From NCBI RefSeq assembly GCF_013201665.1, contig NZ_CP053840.1:620001-684000 (forward strand): a stretch of 64,000 bases of DNA. The letters are read 5' to 3'. The position numbers were made by a program, and so were the translations under genes. The notes beneath the pieces are model-generated. The model was not told the DNA's origin, did no database searches, and saw nothing but the letters and a program-made list of their open reading frames with translations. Every line of letters starts with the position of its first letter. Positions within the stretch are counted from its first letter, which is position 1. This DNA comes from Arcobacter venerupis (lineage in GTDB: Bacteria > Campylobacterota > Campylobacteria > Campylobacterales > Arcobacteraceae). This document shows positions 16,455 to 25,500 of this stretch, piece after piece.

Positions 16455-17591
16455 TCAAGTTTTATGATTTATCGTATATTTAGTACCTTTTCCTGTTGAA
16501 CCTTCAACTTTTTTGATGCAAGCTTTTTCAAGTAAGTCTGCTAAGTCTCTTGATGCATTGGTTTCTGCTGTATTAGCAATTTTTACATATTTCTTCTTTG
16601 TTAAATCACCTTTAAAATTTTCATTACCTATATCTAGAAGTTTATTTAATACTTTAATTTGTCTTGCATTTAATTCATCACTCCTATGAGCATCCCAGAA
16701 CTTTGTTTTATCAACAATGTATGATAGTTGTTTTTGGGCATCTAATAAAGCGTCATGTAGAGTTTTAAAAAACCATTCCATCCAATATGTAATATCTAAA
16801 GGCTCGTCTTTTTGAAATCTACCTGTTGTTTTGTCTAGTGCATTATAGTATCCAATTCTATCTTCATAGATACTCTTTGACATAGTATAAATTTTTGAAA
16901 AAGAAGATTTTTCTAGTTTGGATAAAACTCTATCTGTTAAAGCTCTAGTTATACGACCATTTCCATCATCAAAAGGGTGAATAATTACAAACCAAAGATG
17001 TGTAATTGCTGCTTTTTCTAAAGAACTAGGTGTTTCATTAAACCATTGGATAAAACTATTCATTTCTTGCTCTAATGTATCAAATGGTGGTGCTTCGTAA
17101 TGAATCTTTTCATTTCCATAATCACCTGACACAACTTGCATAGAGCCATCGCCTCTGAATTGAGCTACTTTTATTTTAGAAAATCCACTGTAACCCTTTT
17201 CAAACATTGCATGATGCCAACCAAATATTTTTTCTAAATTTAAAGCTTGTCCATAATGTGTATTAGCATCAATTAATATTTCGACATAGTTGTCTTCTTT
17301 CCTAATAGCATTATAGTATTCATGAGATTCAAGTCCAAGTTTTTGTTTAATAGAAGATCGTACACTTTGTCTATTTAATATTTCTCCTTCAATTTGACAA
17401 CTGGCTATTATCTCATTTTCAAGGGTACTAGCTAAAGAGTATTTTGTACTTTCTTGATCCATTAAAAGCATAAAAGCTTTTAGTTTACCTTGCTCATATG
17501 CAATATCTCTTAATATTAGTGATACTTTATCTTTATCATATTTAAAATTAGGATACTCTTCGTATTCCCAAATCCATTTTTGTTTTTTCAT
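16455..17591 (-). CDS. Fic-family protein (DUF4172-Fic-winged helix), predicted AMPylator
   Basis: The protein has 378 residues. The N-terminal DUF4172 opens WIWEYEEYPNFKY. The inhibitory helix motif S-x-x-x-E-G appears as SCQIEGE near residue 67. The full Fic active site HPFDDGNGRITR (about 203-214) has the catalytic His, Asp, Asn-Gly and Arg. The last 70 residues look like a winged helix (ARQIKVLNKLLD, KIANTAETNASRDLADLLEKA). Fic proteins transfer AMP from ATP to Tyr/Ser/Thr of targets, and this one is self-inhibited in cis. The start codon is followed upstream by a repeated GGTATG element, suggesting autoregulation by the C-terminal domain. The target is unknown. Confidence 0.92.
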   Translation of the reverse strand: MKKQKWIWEYEEYPNFKYDKDKVSLILRDIAYEQGKLKAFMLLMDQESTKYSLASTLENEIIASCQIEGEILNRQSVRSSIKQKLGLESHEYYNAIRKEDNYVEILIDANTHYGQALNLEKIFGWHHAMFEKGYSGFSKIKVAQFRGDGSMQVVSGDYGNEKIHYEAPPFDTLEQEMNSFIQWFNETPSSLEKAAITHLWFVIIHPFDDGNGRITRALTDRVLSKLEKSSFSKIYTMSKSIYEDRIGYYNALDKTTGRFQKDEPLDITYWMEWFFKTLHDALLDAQKQLSYIVDKTKFWDAHRSDELNARQIKVLNKLLDIGNENFKGDLTKKKYVKIANTAETNASRDLADLLEKACIKKVEGSTGKGTKYTINHKT

Positions 17592-17609
17592 AGAATCATT
17601 TTAACTAAA

Positions 17610-17656
17610 TTGGTATGAAAAAGCAACTTTTACATACCAAATAACGGTATGAAAAA
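17610..17656 (-). promoter_or_regulatory. GGTATG repeats upstream of the Fic gene (candidate operator)
   Basis: TTGGTATG (17610-17617) and CATACCAA (17633-17640) form inverted arms, extended by AAAAG/CTTTT inside. GGTATGAAAAA recurs directly at 17646-17656, identical to 17612-17622. Three copies of the half-site lie within 47 nt, starting 19 nt upstream of the Fic ATG. Such spacing suits cooperative binding by a winged-helix autoregulator. The remaining gene-free stretch to about 17863 shows nothing else I can support. Confidence 0.55.
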
Positions 17657-17863
17657 CTATATTTATCGTATCATTAACTCTACGAAATTAAAAAATCCAT
17701 TATATTATGGACATGCTCCAAATCTCAATTCTATTTTGAACAAGCTTTCTGTTAGTAAAAGCTGCTCTAAAAGTAAGAGGTTTAGCAACTTTACGTTTGA
17801 AATGAGCCGATGAATTACCCACAGGGTAATTTATTGGCTCCACTGATTTATTAGCTATTTTAA

Positions 17864-18301
17864 TCAAAATGATAATACACCGCAATACAGACATGAATTG
17901 CATATAAAAATTTGATTTAAAAAAAATCCTATTGCAAAACTAAAAAATCCTAGTATTAAATTTTGAACGGGTAAGCGATTGTTTTTCCTCTTCAACAAAA
18001 AAGCTGTAATCATAACCGTAAGAAAAGCTCCTGGAAGTGAAAACATATGTCCTAACCCTAGAAGTCCTTCTTGTATCTTAGCAGTCCAGTTTATGTTCAA
18101 ATAAATTATAAAACTAATAGCAATTGCCGTTGATACTCCTGTGTAAAATGACGAAGTAAGCTTAAAAGCTGCACTCAGTCCAAGAATTACAACTGGTACT
18201 GTAAAATAGTACCAAAGTCCTGCATACAAGCCATCACCTATTACCAAAACCAATATTGGTACTATCATAGATACTAGTATTGATAAATACAAATTTTTCA
18301 T
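17864..18301 (-). CDS. Integral membrane protein of unknown function
   Basis: The protein has 145 residues with four hydrophobic helices (about 5-27, 31-50, 57-72 and 80-105) and a fifth near the C-terminus (115-135). It has few charged residues and no motif that identifies a family. The C-terminal residues include a CNSCLYCG cluster that could bind metal or be fortuitous, since the frame runs into a region without other coding signals. It stands alone on the minus strand between Fic and the cupin gene. Real coding is likely but not certain. Confidence 0.5.
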   Translation of the reverse strand: MKNLYLSILVSMIVPILVLVIGDGLYAGLWYYFTVPVVILGLSAAFKLTSSFYTGVSTAIAISFIIYLNINWTAKIQEGLLGLGHMFSLPGAFLTVMITAFLLKRKNNRLPVQNLILGFFSFAIGFFLNQIFICNSCLYCGVLSF

Positions 18302-18385
18302 GATACCTCTAATTTTACTTTATAAGCTAATGTTTAAAATGAGCAATCAAAAAGCCGCACGCAGGTTTCTCTGATTTGTTATATT

Positions 18386-18820
18386 TTACCATTGCATACG
18401 CTCAGATACACCAATACCGTCTTGTGTAGGCTTTATACTATTCATACTATCCTTTACAGTTTGAATAACGACAAATAGTAAATTCGTATCTTCAGAAGTA
18501 TTGCAGATGTTTCTGACTGCATCAGGATTTACCTTTATAACACTACCTTCTTTAATTGATATTTTATTTCCATCGATTTCAAATTCGCCAATACCGCTTA
18601 AAATAATAAATAGCTCTTCATTTTTTTTATGCTTATGATTAAACGGGAAAAATTGTTTAGGTACAAAACTATTTAAAGATATTTCACTTCCTGATAATTT
18701 CATCAACTCATTTAAAAATATTTTCCCATCTAAAACTTTTTTAGAGTCAGGTAAAATATATTGTTTATTTGTAAGATCTTCTAATTTCCCAATATTTGCA
18801 AATTCATAGTTTGTTGTCAC
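18386..18820 (-). CDS. Cupin-fold protein
   Basis: This 144-residue protein has a single cupin barrel. Motif 1 is seen as FNHKHKKNEELFIILSGIGEFEIDG (about 59-84), with the two His and the Glu that bind a metal. Motif 2 is seen as GSVIKVNPDAVRNICN (about 91-107), where the usual metal-binding His is replaced. Cupins of this type are small-molecule or metal-binding proteins, and the reaction cannot be assigned. It is preceded by an imperfect stem-loop at 18925-18954 and appears monocistronic. Confidence 0.82.
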   Translation of the reverse strand: MTTNYEFANIGKLEDLTNKQYILPDSKKVLDGKIFLNELMKLSGSEISLNSFVPKQFFPFNHKHKKNEELFIILSGIGEFEIDGNKISIKEGSVIKVNPDAVRNICNTSEDTNLLFVVIQTVKDSMNSIKPTQDGIGVSERMQW

Positions 18821-18924
18821 GAGGCTTTTCCTTTGTATATAACTATTTATTAAATATACATTATATGTAAAACACCCTAAAAATTAACAAATAACATGCA
18901 AAAAGTGTCGTATATCAAAATACC

Positions 18925-18954
18925 TACAAACACCTTAAATAAGGTATTTTTGTA
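18925..18954 (-). other. Imperfect inverted repeat upstream of the cupin gene
   Basis: TACAAA and TTTGTA form the outer arms, ACCTTA and TAAGGT the inner arms, with an AA loop and a small asymmetric bulge. It lies about 105 nt upstream of the cupin start and 70 nt before the aminopeptidase relic. It may be an operator or a terminator of either side. Confidence 0.35.
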
Positions 18955-19021
18955 GATGTTACTATAAAAAACATTGGAAATTGAGATGCTTCTTAAATAA
19001 ATTATGAAGAATAATGTGTGA

Positions 19022-19624
19022 CAAAAAATTACTACAAGAATAAGTTATAAAACTGTTCAACAACCTATTAAATCTGGTATGACATTAAAAGAAGTTGATA
19101 TTATGGCAGAAAAATGTATAGTAAATTTAGGTGCCCGTCCTTCTTTTAAAGGATTATATGGATTTTTTGGTGCTATTTGTTTATTCTTAAATGAAGTTAT
19201 TATTCATGATTTGCCTTCAGACATTGTATTAAAAGATGGAGATATTTTAGGTCTTGACATTGGTACTAAGGTTGATGGATGTTATGGTGATGCTGCTATT
19301 TCAATGCCAATTGGTAAAATATCAAAAGAAGATGATGCATTAATTGTTTGTGCAAAAGATTAGTTATATCATGCAATCAGTATAATAAAGGTAGGTATGA
19401 GATTTAAAGAGTTATCATATGAAATAGAAAAATTTATTGTTAATAGAGGATATCGACCTTTAGTTAAATTTTGTGGTCATGGAATTGGGAGAAAACCACA
19501 TGAAGAACCAGAAATTCCAAATTATTTAGAAAATGGAACTCCTAAATCTGGACCTAAAATAAAAGACGGAATGGTATTTCCTATGATATGTCAAAAAGAT
19601 AAAGAACCAGTTATCTCGGAGTAG
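19022..19624 (+). pseudogene. Degraded type I methionine aminopeptidase
   Basis: Two pieces in the same frame are parted by a TAG at 19361-19363. Before it are PIKSGMTLKEVDIMAEKCIV, the His of LNEVIIHDLP, and the two metal-binding Asp of LGLDIGTKVDGCYGDAA. After it come the remaining body, GHGIGRKPHEEPEIPNY with its metal-binding His, and KDGMVFPMI. The expected Glu of the IEP motif is lost, the last ligand region is missing, and no good start exists (a TGA lies directly upstream at 19019). Normal MetAP has about 250 residues. This is a dead second copy; the essential map gene must lie elsewhere. Confidence 0.88.
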
Positions 19625-19718
19625 TTTCAATAAAAGTAATATTAACATTAAAAAAGTAACTTGTAAATTATGCAGTTATATTTAGACTTCAAAACTGCAG
19701 AACAATAAAGGAATTGAA

Positions 19719-20477
19719 ATGGAAAACTATTTTGAAAAAGAGTTTAAGCTACGATATTTTGAAATGGATAACACAGGAAAAGCTTCTCCTATAACTATGA
19801 TGACATTGCTGCAAGAAACAGCAGCCGATCACTGTGCTTTTGCTGGTCATAGTTTATTGTCTCTTATGTCACAAAATTTAGGATGGGTATTACTTTCTGG
19901 AATGATGGAAATAGATAGATATCCTGAGTACAATGAAAAGATTATTATACGAACATGGCTTTCAAAATATAAATCTATCAGAGGTACAAGAGAAAACATT
20001 ATTTATGATGAACACTACAATATTATAGGGAAAGCCAAAGGGTTATGGCTTTTTTTTGATATCGAAAAACGAAGACCTAAAAAAATTCCAAATTATTTTA
20101 GAGAAAATTGGTTGTCTTGCGAGGAAACATCTTTAGATCATGATATATCAAGTACAATGAAGAGCATTAAATCCCCTCAATATCTCAATAAGTTTACTGT
20201 CAATCGCTATGATACAGACATAAATAAGCATGTAAATAATATAAGTTATTTTCATTGGCTTCTAGAATCAATACCTAAAGAGATTATAGATAACTATTAT
20301 TTATACTCTATTGATGGGCGTTTTTTATTAGAGTCACAGTATGGGGATAGTATTGTTTCTTATACAAATAAAGTTGATGGTGAAAACTCTTTTATACATG
20401 AGATTTATATAGAAGGGAATAATAATCCTTGTGCTACTGCAAAAACAATATGGAAAGCAATGAAAAGTAAAAAGTAG
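19719..20477 (+). CDS. Acyl-ACP thioesterase family protein
   Basis: The protein has 252 residues in a double hot-dog arrangement. The first repeat has LRYFEMDNTGKASPITMMTLLQETAADHC and GWVLLSGMMEIDRYPEYNEKIIIRTW, typical of the FatA-like PF01643 family. The second repeat carries NRYDTDINKHVNNISYFHWLLE with the Asn/His pair used in catalysis. It should release free fatty acids from acyl carrier protein. It starts at ATG 19719 after AAAGGAATTG. It is the last gene before the solitary IS end, so it belongs to the accessory region. Confidence 0.87.
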   Translation: MENYFEKEFKLRYFEMDNTGKASPITMMTLLQETAADHCAFAGHSLLSLMSQNLGWVLLSGMMEIDRYPEYNEKIIIRTWLSKYKSIRGTRENIIYDEHYNIIGKAKGLWLFFDIEKRRPKKIPNYFRENWLSCEETSLDHDISSTMKSIKSPQYLNKFTVNRYDTDINKHVNNISYFHWLLESIPKEIIDNYYLYSIDGRFLLESQYGDSIVSYTNKVDGENSFIHEIYIEGNNNPCATAKTIWKAMKSKK

Positions 20478-20680
20478 GAATTATTATATTTTATTGTATT
20501 TTTGATAAAATATTTAGTAAATAGTATTATATTACTCCAAGTACGTTTTTGATCAGGCTATACTAAATCATACTCAGAATTAAAAGATTCTAAGTTAAAA
20601 TAACAAGTTCCTCAACCTGTACTTTTTGGTGCAAGTTAGGATTAGTAAAATTAACTATGATAAAATTTTAGGACTATCGA

Positions 20681-20707
20681 GCTTTGACACAAAATTCTGA
20701 ACAGTCT
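20681..20707 (-). repeat. Solitary IS256-type terminal inverted repeat
   Basis: TTGACACAAAATT (20684-20696) followed by AACAGTC is, on the opposite strand, nearly the same as the end at 10708-10730 (GAGTGTT, then AATTTTGTGTCAA). Similarity continues inward (GATAG in both). No transposase lies next to it. Together with the disrupted element at 10.7 kb it brackets the accessory region in inverted orientation. The 200 bases before it contain no gene. Confidence 0.65.
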
Positions 20708-20710
20708 CTT

Positions 20711-20742
20711 AAAAAACTAAGAGAATACACTCTTAGTTTTTT
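20711..20742 (-). terminator. Bidirectional intrinsic terminator
   Basis: AAAAAACTAAGAG and CTCTTAGTTTTTT form a perfect 13-bp stem with loop AATACA. It ends at the stop codon of the minus-strand acyltransferase gene and has A/T runs suited to termination on both strands. Confidence 0.85.
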
Positions 20743-22451
20743 TAATTTTCAATATATCTTTGTCTTGCACTATCTTTTATTTTTTCAACTTCAACTAAAA
20801 TAAATCCATCAATACAATCAGCAAAATCATTATCAACATTAAATCCTAAGAACTTAACACCTTTATCTTCAGCAATATCGCTATATTGTTTATAAAGTGT
20901 AGGAATAGAAACTCCAATATTTGCTAAAGTTGATTTTAAAAATTTAAAATCTTTTTTCTTATCATTTAAATCAAAAAGCTCTTTTATTTCTAAAATATTA
21001 CTAGAGTAAGAATAAGGAACTTTTGGCTCAATCAAGTTTTCCTCATCCCCAAAATAGTGAGAATAATAAAATATCATCATATCTTTTGCAACTCTTGGGA
21101 ATGATGCGCTGATTGAAACTGGGCCAAACATGTATTTTACATTTGGATTTGCTCTTAAATATGCACCAATACCAAACCATAAATAATCCAAGGCTCTTGT
21201 TCCCCAATATTTTGGTTGTACAAAACTTCGACCAAGTTCAATAGAATCTTTTAAATAAGGTGTAAACTCTTCATTATATTTAAATAAAGTATTCGAATAA
21301 AAGCCTTTAACACCAATATTTTTAAAAATATAATCAGAGTTTCCAATTCTATACGAACCTACAATTTCTAAATCATTTTCATCCCATAAAATAATATGTT
21401 GGTAATAAATATCATATTTATCTGTATCTCTTTTTTTATTTACACCTTCACCCACTTTTCTAAAAGATAACTCTCTTAATCTTCCAAGCTCTTTTAAAAC
21501 AATTGAATCTTCAGTGTAATCATATAAATATATTTTTTTCCCATCATTTGTTTGACCAATTAGATTTGATTTTTTTAATTCATTTAATAAATCAATTCTA
21601 CTTACTGGATGGGCTATTGCACTTTGGGTTTCAAAAAAAGACTTTTTTCCTTTTTTTAAACTATATAAATGTTTTCTATAAAGATTTAATAAAAATTTTT
21701 TATCTATTCCTTTTGGGACAATATTTTCATTTGGAATAATTTGTCCAACTTTTACACCTATTCTTTTTGATTTTTTATTGAACATTTCGTGAGATAATAA
21801 AAGAGTTGAAAAAGTTTTATTTATTACTGAAATTGTATAAAAGGTTTTTGAGTTTTTTGCATCTAAAAATATTGGTAAAATTGGTGAATTTGTATTTTTT
21901 GCAAAGTTTAAAAAACCTTTATTCCAAAGTGGATCTTTTATTCCTTTTGCAGTTGCTCGACTCACTTCTCCAGCTGGAAAAATAATCACAGCTTCTTCAT
22001 TATTCAAAGCTTCATACACTTTTTTTATATCAGTTTTTGATTGTCTAATTTTATAATTATCTATTGGAATTAAAAGAGAATGCAAAGCTTCAAATCCTGC
22101 TAAAAAATCATTTGCTACTATTTTTACATCTTTTCTTACTTGAGAAATCAATCTTAATAAACATAAAGCATCAAGTCCACCTAAAGGATGATTTGCAATA
22201 ATCATTACCTTTCCACTTGTCGGAATATTTTGTAAGTCGCTACTTGAAACTGTATAGTCAAAATCAAAATAATCTAATACAGCATCAACAAATTCAAACC
22301 CTTTTAGGTGAGCATTTTGTGTTAAAAATTGGTTTATTGAGTCTTCATGAACTATTTTTTTTGCAATTTTAAACAGAGATTTTTTTAGAAAATTCTCTTT
22401 TTTATCCATATTTGGGAATTTTTTTTCAATCTCTTTTTGTACATCTATCAT
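20742..22451 (-). CDS. olsF: Bifunctional acyltransferase, OlsF-type ornithine lipid synthase
   Basis: The protein has 569 residues. The N-terminal half is a PlsC-type O-acyltransferase: NHPLGGLD (about 85-92) and IIFPAGEVSR (about 155-164). The C-terminal half (about 300-480) is a GNAT-like N-acyltransferase of the OlsB type, with GSYRIG, ELGRSFVQPKYWGTRALDYLWFG and FGPVSISASFP. This fusion order is that of OlsF, which makes ornithine lipids: the C-terminal domain N-acylates ornithine and the N-terminal domain adds the second acyl chain. Ornithine lipids replace phospholipids when phosphate is scarce. A PhoB-type box lies directly upstream (22506-22474), facing the divergent 5'-nucleotidase gene. 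A haemolysin-like lysophospholipid acyltransferase is the alternative label. Confidence 0.82.
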   Translation of the reverse strand: MIDVQKEIEKKFPNMDKKENFLKKSLFKIAKKIVHEDSINQFLTQNAHLKGFEFVDAVLDYFDFDYTVSSSDLQNIPTSGKVMIIANHPLGGLDALCLLRLISQVRKDVKIVANDFLAGFEALHSLLIPIDNYKIRQSKTDIKKVYEALNNEEAVIIFPAGEVSRATAKGIKDPLWNKGFLNFAKNTNSPILPIFLDAKNSKTFYTISVINKTFSTLLLSHEMFNKKSKRIGVKVGQIIPNENIVPKGIDKKFLLNLYRKHLYSLKKGKKSFFETQSAIAHPVSRIDLLNELKKSNLIGQTNDGKKIYLYDYTEDSIVLKELGRLRELSFRKVGEGVNKKRDTDKYDIYYQHIILWDENDLEIVGSYRIGNSDYIFKNIGVKGFYSNTLFKYNEEFTPYLKDSIELGRSFVQPKYWGTRALDYLWFGIGAYLRANPNVKYMFGPVSISASFPRVAKDMMIFYYSHYFGDEENLIEPKVPYSYSSNILEIKELFDLNDKKKDFKFLKSTLANIGVSIPTLYKQYSDIAEDKGVKFLGFNVDNDFADCIDGFILVEVEKIKDSARQRYIEN

Positions 22452-22473
22452 TTTATACTCCTAATTTATCGTA

Positions 22474-22506
22474 ATTTTATTTTTCTTTGATTACAACAAG
22501 GTGACA
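22474..22506 (-). promoter_or_regulatory. Pho-box promoter driving olsF
   Basis: On the minus strand TGTCACC starts at 22506, TGTAATC starts 11 nt later at 22495, and TAAAAT starts 27 nt after the first T (22479-22474). Two 7-mers at an 11-nt step upstream of a -10 without a -35 hexamer is the PhoB-activated promoter plan. The first repeat is close to the E. coli TGTCATA consensus. Confidence 0.75.
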
Positions 22507-22533
22507 AAAACATTTTGTAATCATAATATTTTT

Positions 22534-22566
22534 TGTTATCAACATGTAATCTTTTATTTTTATACT
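22534..22566 (+). promoter_or_regulatory. Pho-box promoter driving the 5'-nucleotidase gene
   Basis: TGTTATC starts at 22534, TGTAATC at 22545 (11-nt step), and the -10 TATACT at 22561, 27 nt from the first T. The -10 leaves about 20 nt of leader before the AAGGGA and ATG at 22594. It is back-to-back with the olsF box, 28 nt away. Confidence 0.78.
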
Positions 22567-22593
22567 ACGCAAAACAAAAACAAGGGAAAAATT

Positions 22594-25500
22594 ATGAAGA
22601 TACAAGTAAATAGGATATTATCCTTTTGTTTAGTGGCTTTATTAGCAGGTTGTGGAGGAGGTAGTTCTTCTTCGACTAATGAATCTTCTACATTTACAGT
22701 TGAAAGAGGATCTGTACTTAACGCAACAGTTAAAGATGCAAACGGACAAATTGCATCAAGTGTAAATGCCACAAATAGCTATACCTTTGCAAAAGAAATT
22801 AAATATCCAGTTACAGTAAGTGGTGGATTTATTGATGTGGATAATTCAGGGGATAAGAGTGTTGGAGATATTGAATTAACAACTCCATTAATGACTTATT
22901 CAGGAACAAATATTACTCTTATCACAACTGCAATTTCAGATTCAAATGAACAAACAAGAGATAATAAATTAAAACAATTAGCTCAAAGTTTAGGAGTTAC
23001 TACAGATGAATTATTAAAACTACCATCACAAAGTTATGAGAGTTCAATTTTATCAAATGAGTTATATAAAGCTTTAAAAAACAATTCAGATACAAATTTA
23101 ACACAAATTATAAGCGATTTAAATACATATGGAATTGTTACAAATTTTCAAACAAAAAAAGATTCTATTGATAAAAATAAAACTTTAAAAGAATTCGCTT
23201 TGGATTTAGAACAAGAGTATGTAGATGAATTAGTCTTAGCTGGGAAATTAAATGTTGTAACTTTCGACGACATAAAACAAAATATGAATGAGGACTCTTT
23301 TGAATTATCATTATTTCATGTAAACGATATTCATTCACATATTTCAAGTGAAGCATTAACTTACACAGTAGATGGTACTTCAAAAAGTGTTCAAACAGGT
23401 GGATATGCAAGAATCATCACAAAATTAAAAGAGTTAAAAACTGCGAATCCAAACTCTTTAATTTTAAATGCAGGGGATACTTTTCAAGGGACTTTATACT
23501 ATTCACTATTTAAAGGTGAAGCTGATGCAGCTGCTATGAATCTTATTGCTTGGGATGCATATACTTTAGGAAACCATGAATTTGATGATGGAGATGAAGG
23601 ATTAAAAAGTTTTTTAGATAGATTAAATAAAAATATTTCTGTAATTTCATCAAATGTTGTTGCTTCTGATAATAGTGTTTTAAAAAATTATTGGACTCCT
23701 TATGTGATAAAAGAAGTAAATGGACAAAAAGTAGGAATAATTGGTATTGATATTTCAGGAAAAACAAAAGATTCATCAAATCCAAGTGATGAGATAACTT
23801 TTTTAGATGAAACACAAACAGCTCAAAAATATATAGATGAATTAACACAATTGGGGGTTAATAAAATTGTTTTATTAACCCATCAAGGTTATGAAAATGA
23901 TATTACTATGGCAAACGAATTGACAGGAGTAGATGTTATCATTGGTGGTGATTCACATACTTTACTTGGAGATTATTCAAATATAGGTTTAAATAGTATT
24001 TCAAATAATTATCCAGCAAAAGTTAAATCAAAAGATAATAAAAAAGTATGTATTGCACATGCTTGGGAATATGCTCATGTTTTAGGAAATTTAGATGTTA
24101 TATTTAATAAAAATGGTGACATTGTAGCTTGTGGAGGAAATCCTTTATTACTTGTAGGAGAAGACTTAGGTGTTAAAAATAAGAATGTTGCAGTTGTAAG
24201 TGAAGATGAAACTGCACTTCAAACAATTAAAACTTATGAAGATCAAGTTGAAGTAAAAAAAGCTACACAAATTGGAATAGCAGGGCAAAAATTAGGACAT
24301 AATAGAATTCCAGGAGATAAAAGGGATGGAACATCTATTTTACCTTTAGGCAGTGACATAGCTCCAATCGTTGCAAAATCTTTTTATGATTTAAGTAATT
24401 TAGCCGATGCTTGTATTCAAAATGCAGGTGGAGTAAGAGTTGCAATTGAGAAAGGAAATATTACTTTAGGTGATGCTTACACTTTATTACCTTTTGCAAA
24501 TACTTTGTTTGAAATTAAAATGAAAGGTAGTGAGATAAAACAAGTTCTTGAAGATGCTTTAAATAATACCTATTCAGTTGATGGTTCAAGTGGATCTTTT
24601 CCTTATTCGTATGGACTAAGATATGATATTGATGTTAGCCTTGGAAATAATAATAGAATCTCTAATCTTGAAATAAAAAATAGAAAAACAGGAACTTGGG
24701 GAAATATCCAAGCTGATACTATGTATACAATTGTTACAAACTCTTTTACAGCTGGTGGGAAAGATGGTTATGTGACATTTAAAACTGTTCAAGATGAAAG
24801 AGGTAAAGGTGTTGATACATATTTAGATTATGCAATGAGTTTTGTAAAATATGTTGAAAATAAAACGTTAAATAATGAGCAAGTAACAAAATTACCATCA
24901 AGTGATCATCCAATAAAAAGTTATAAAGATGCAAATGGACAAATAATAGTTGATTCAACTGATGTAATAGCTCCAACTCTTGAAAGTGCAATTATTTCAA
25001 ATGATGGTTTAAGTATTGTCTTAACATATTCCGAAAACTTAAAAGGAAGTGTAAGTGCTAGTGATTATTCAATTAGTGGGGTAACTATAACAAATGCAAT
25101 AATAAGTGGAAATACAGTAACTTTAACACTTTCATCAGAAATTACTCAAGATAGTACACTAAGTCAAATTGAATATAATGGAACAGGTGTTACAGATGAA
25201 GGTGGAAATAAAGTAGTTATTGGAAATATTTTAACTATCACAAATAACTCAAATGCTAAAAATACAGCTCCTATAACATTTACACCAAATAGTGGAACAA
25301 CACAAGGTTCATCTGATACTTCATCTGCAATAGCTTTTGATGATAACTATATGATGGTTATTGACGATGAAGCAAATGTAATTAGATATTATTCAAGAAA
25401 AGGTTCTGATGCATTAAAAGAAATATCTTATGATGCACATGTAACAGCCGGAAAAGAGTTAGATGCAGAAGCAACAACAAAAATAGAAGATAGTATTTTT

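Noticed and set aside
17700-17903. Minus-strand 67-codon frame downstream of the membrane protein gene
   Set aside because: No ribosome binding site and no recognisable domain, and it overlaps the better-supported membrane protein gene; probably noncoding.
22501-22593. N-terminal extension of the 5'-nucleotidase from a GTG at 22501
   Set aside because: The Pho box and -10 lie inside it, and the ATG at 22594 has a Shine-Dalgarno and begins a proper lipoprotein signal sequence.
24779-24991. Minus-strand frames opposite the large lipoprotein genes
   Set aside because: They are Leu/His-rich antisense shadows produced by AT-rich codon use, with no start signals or domains.
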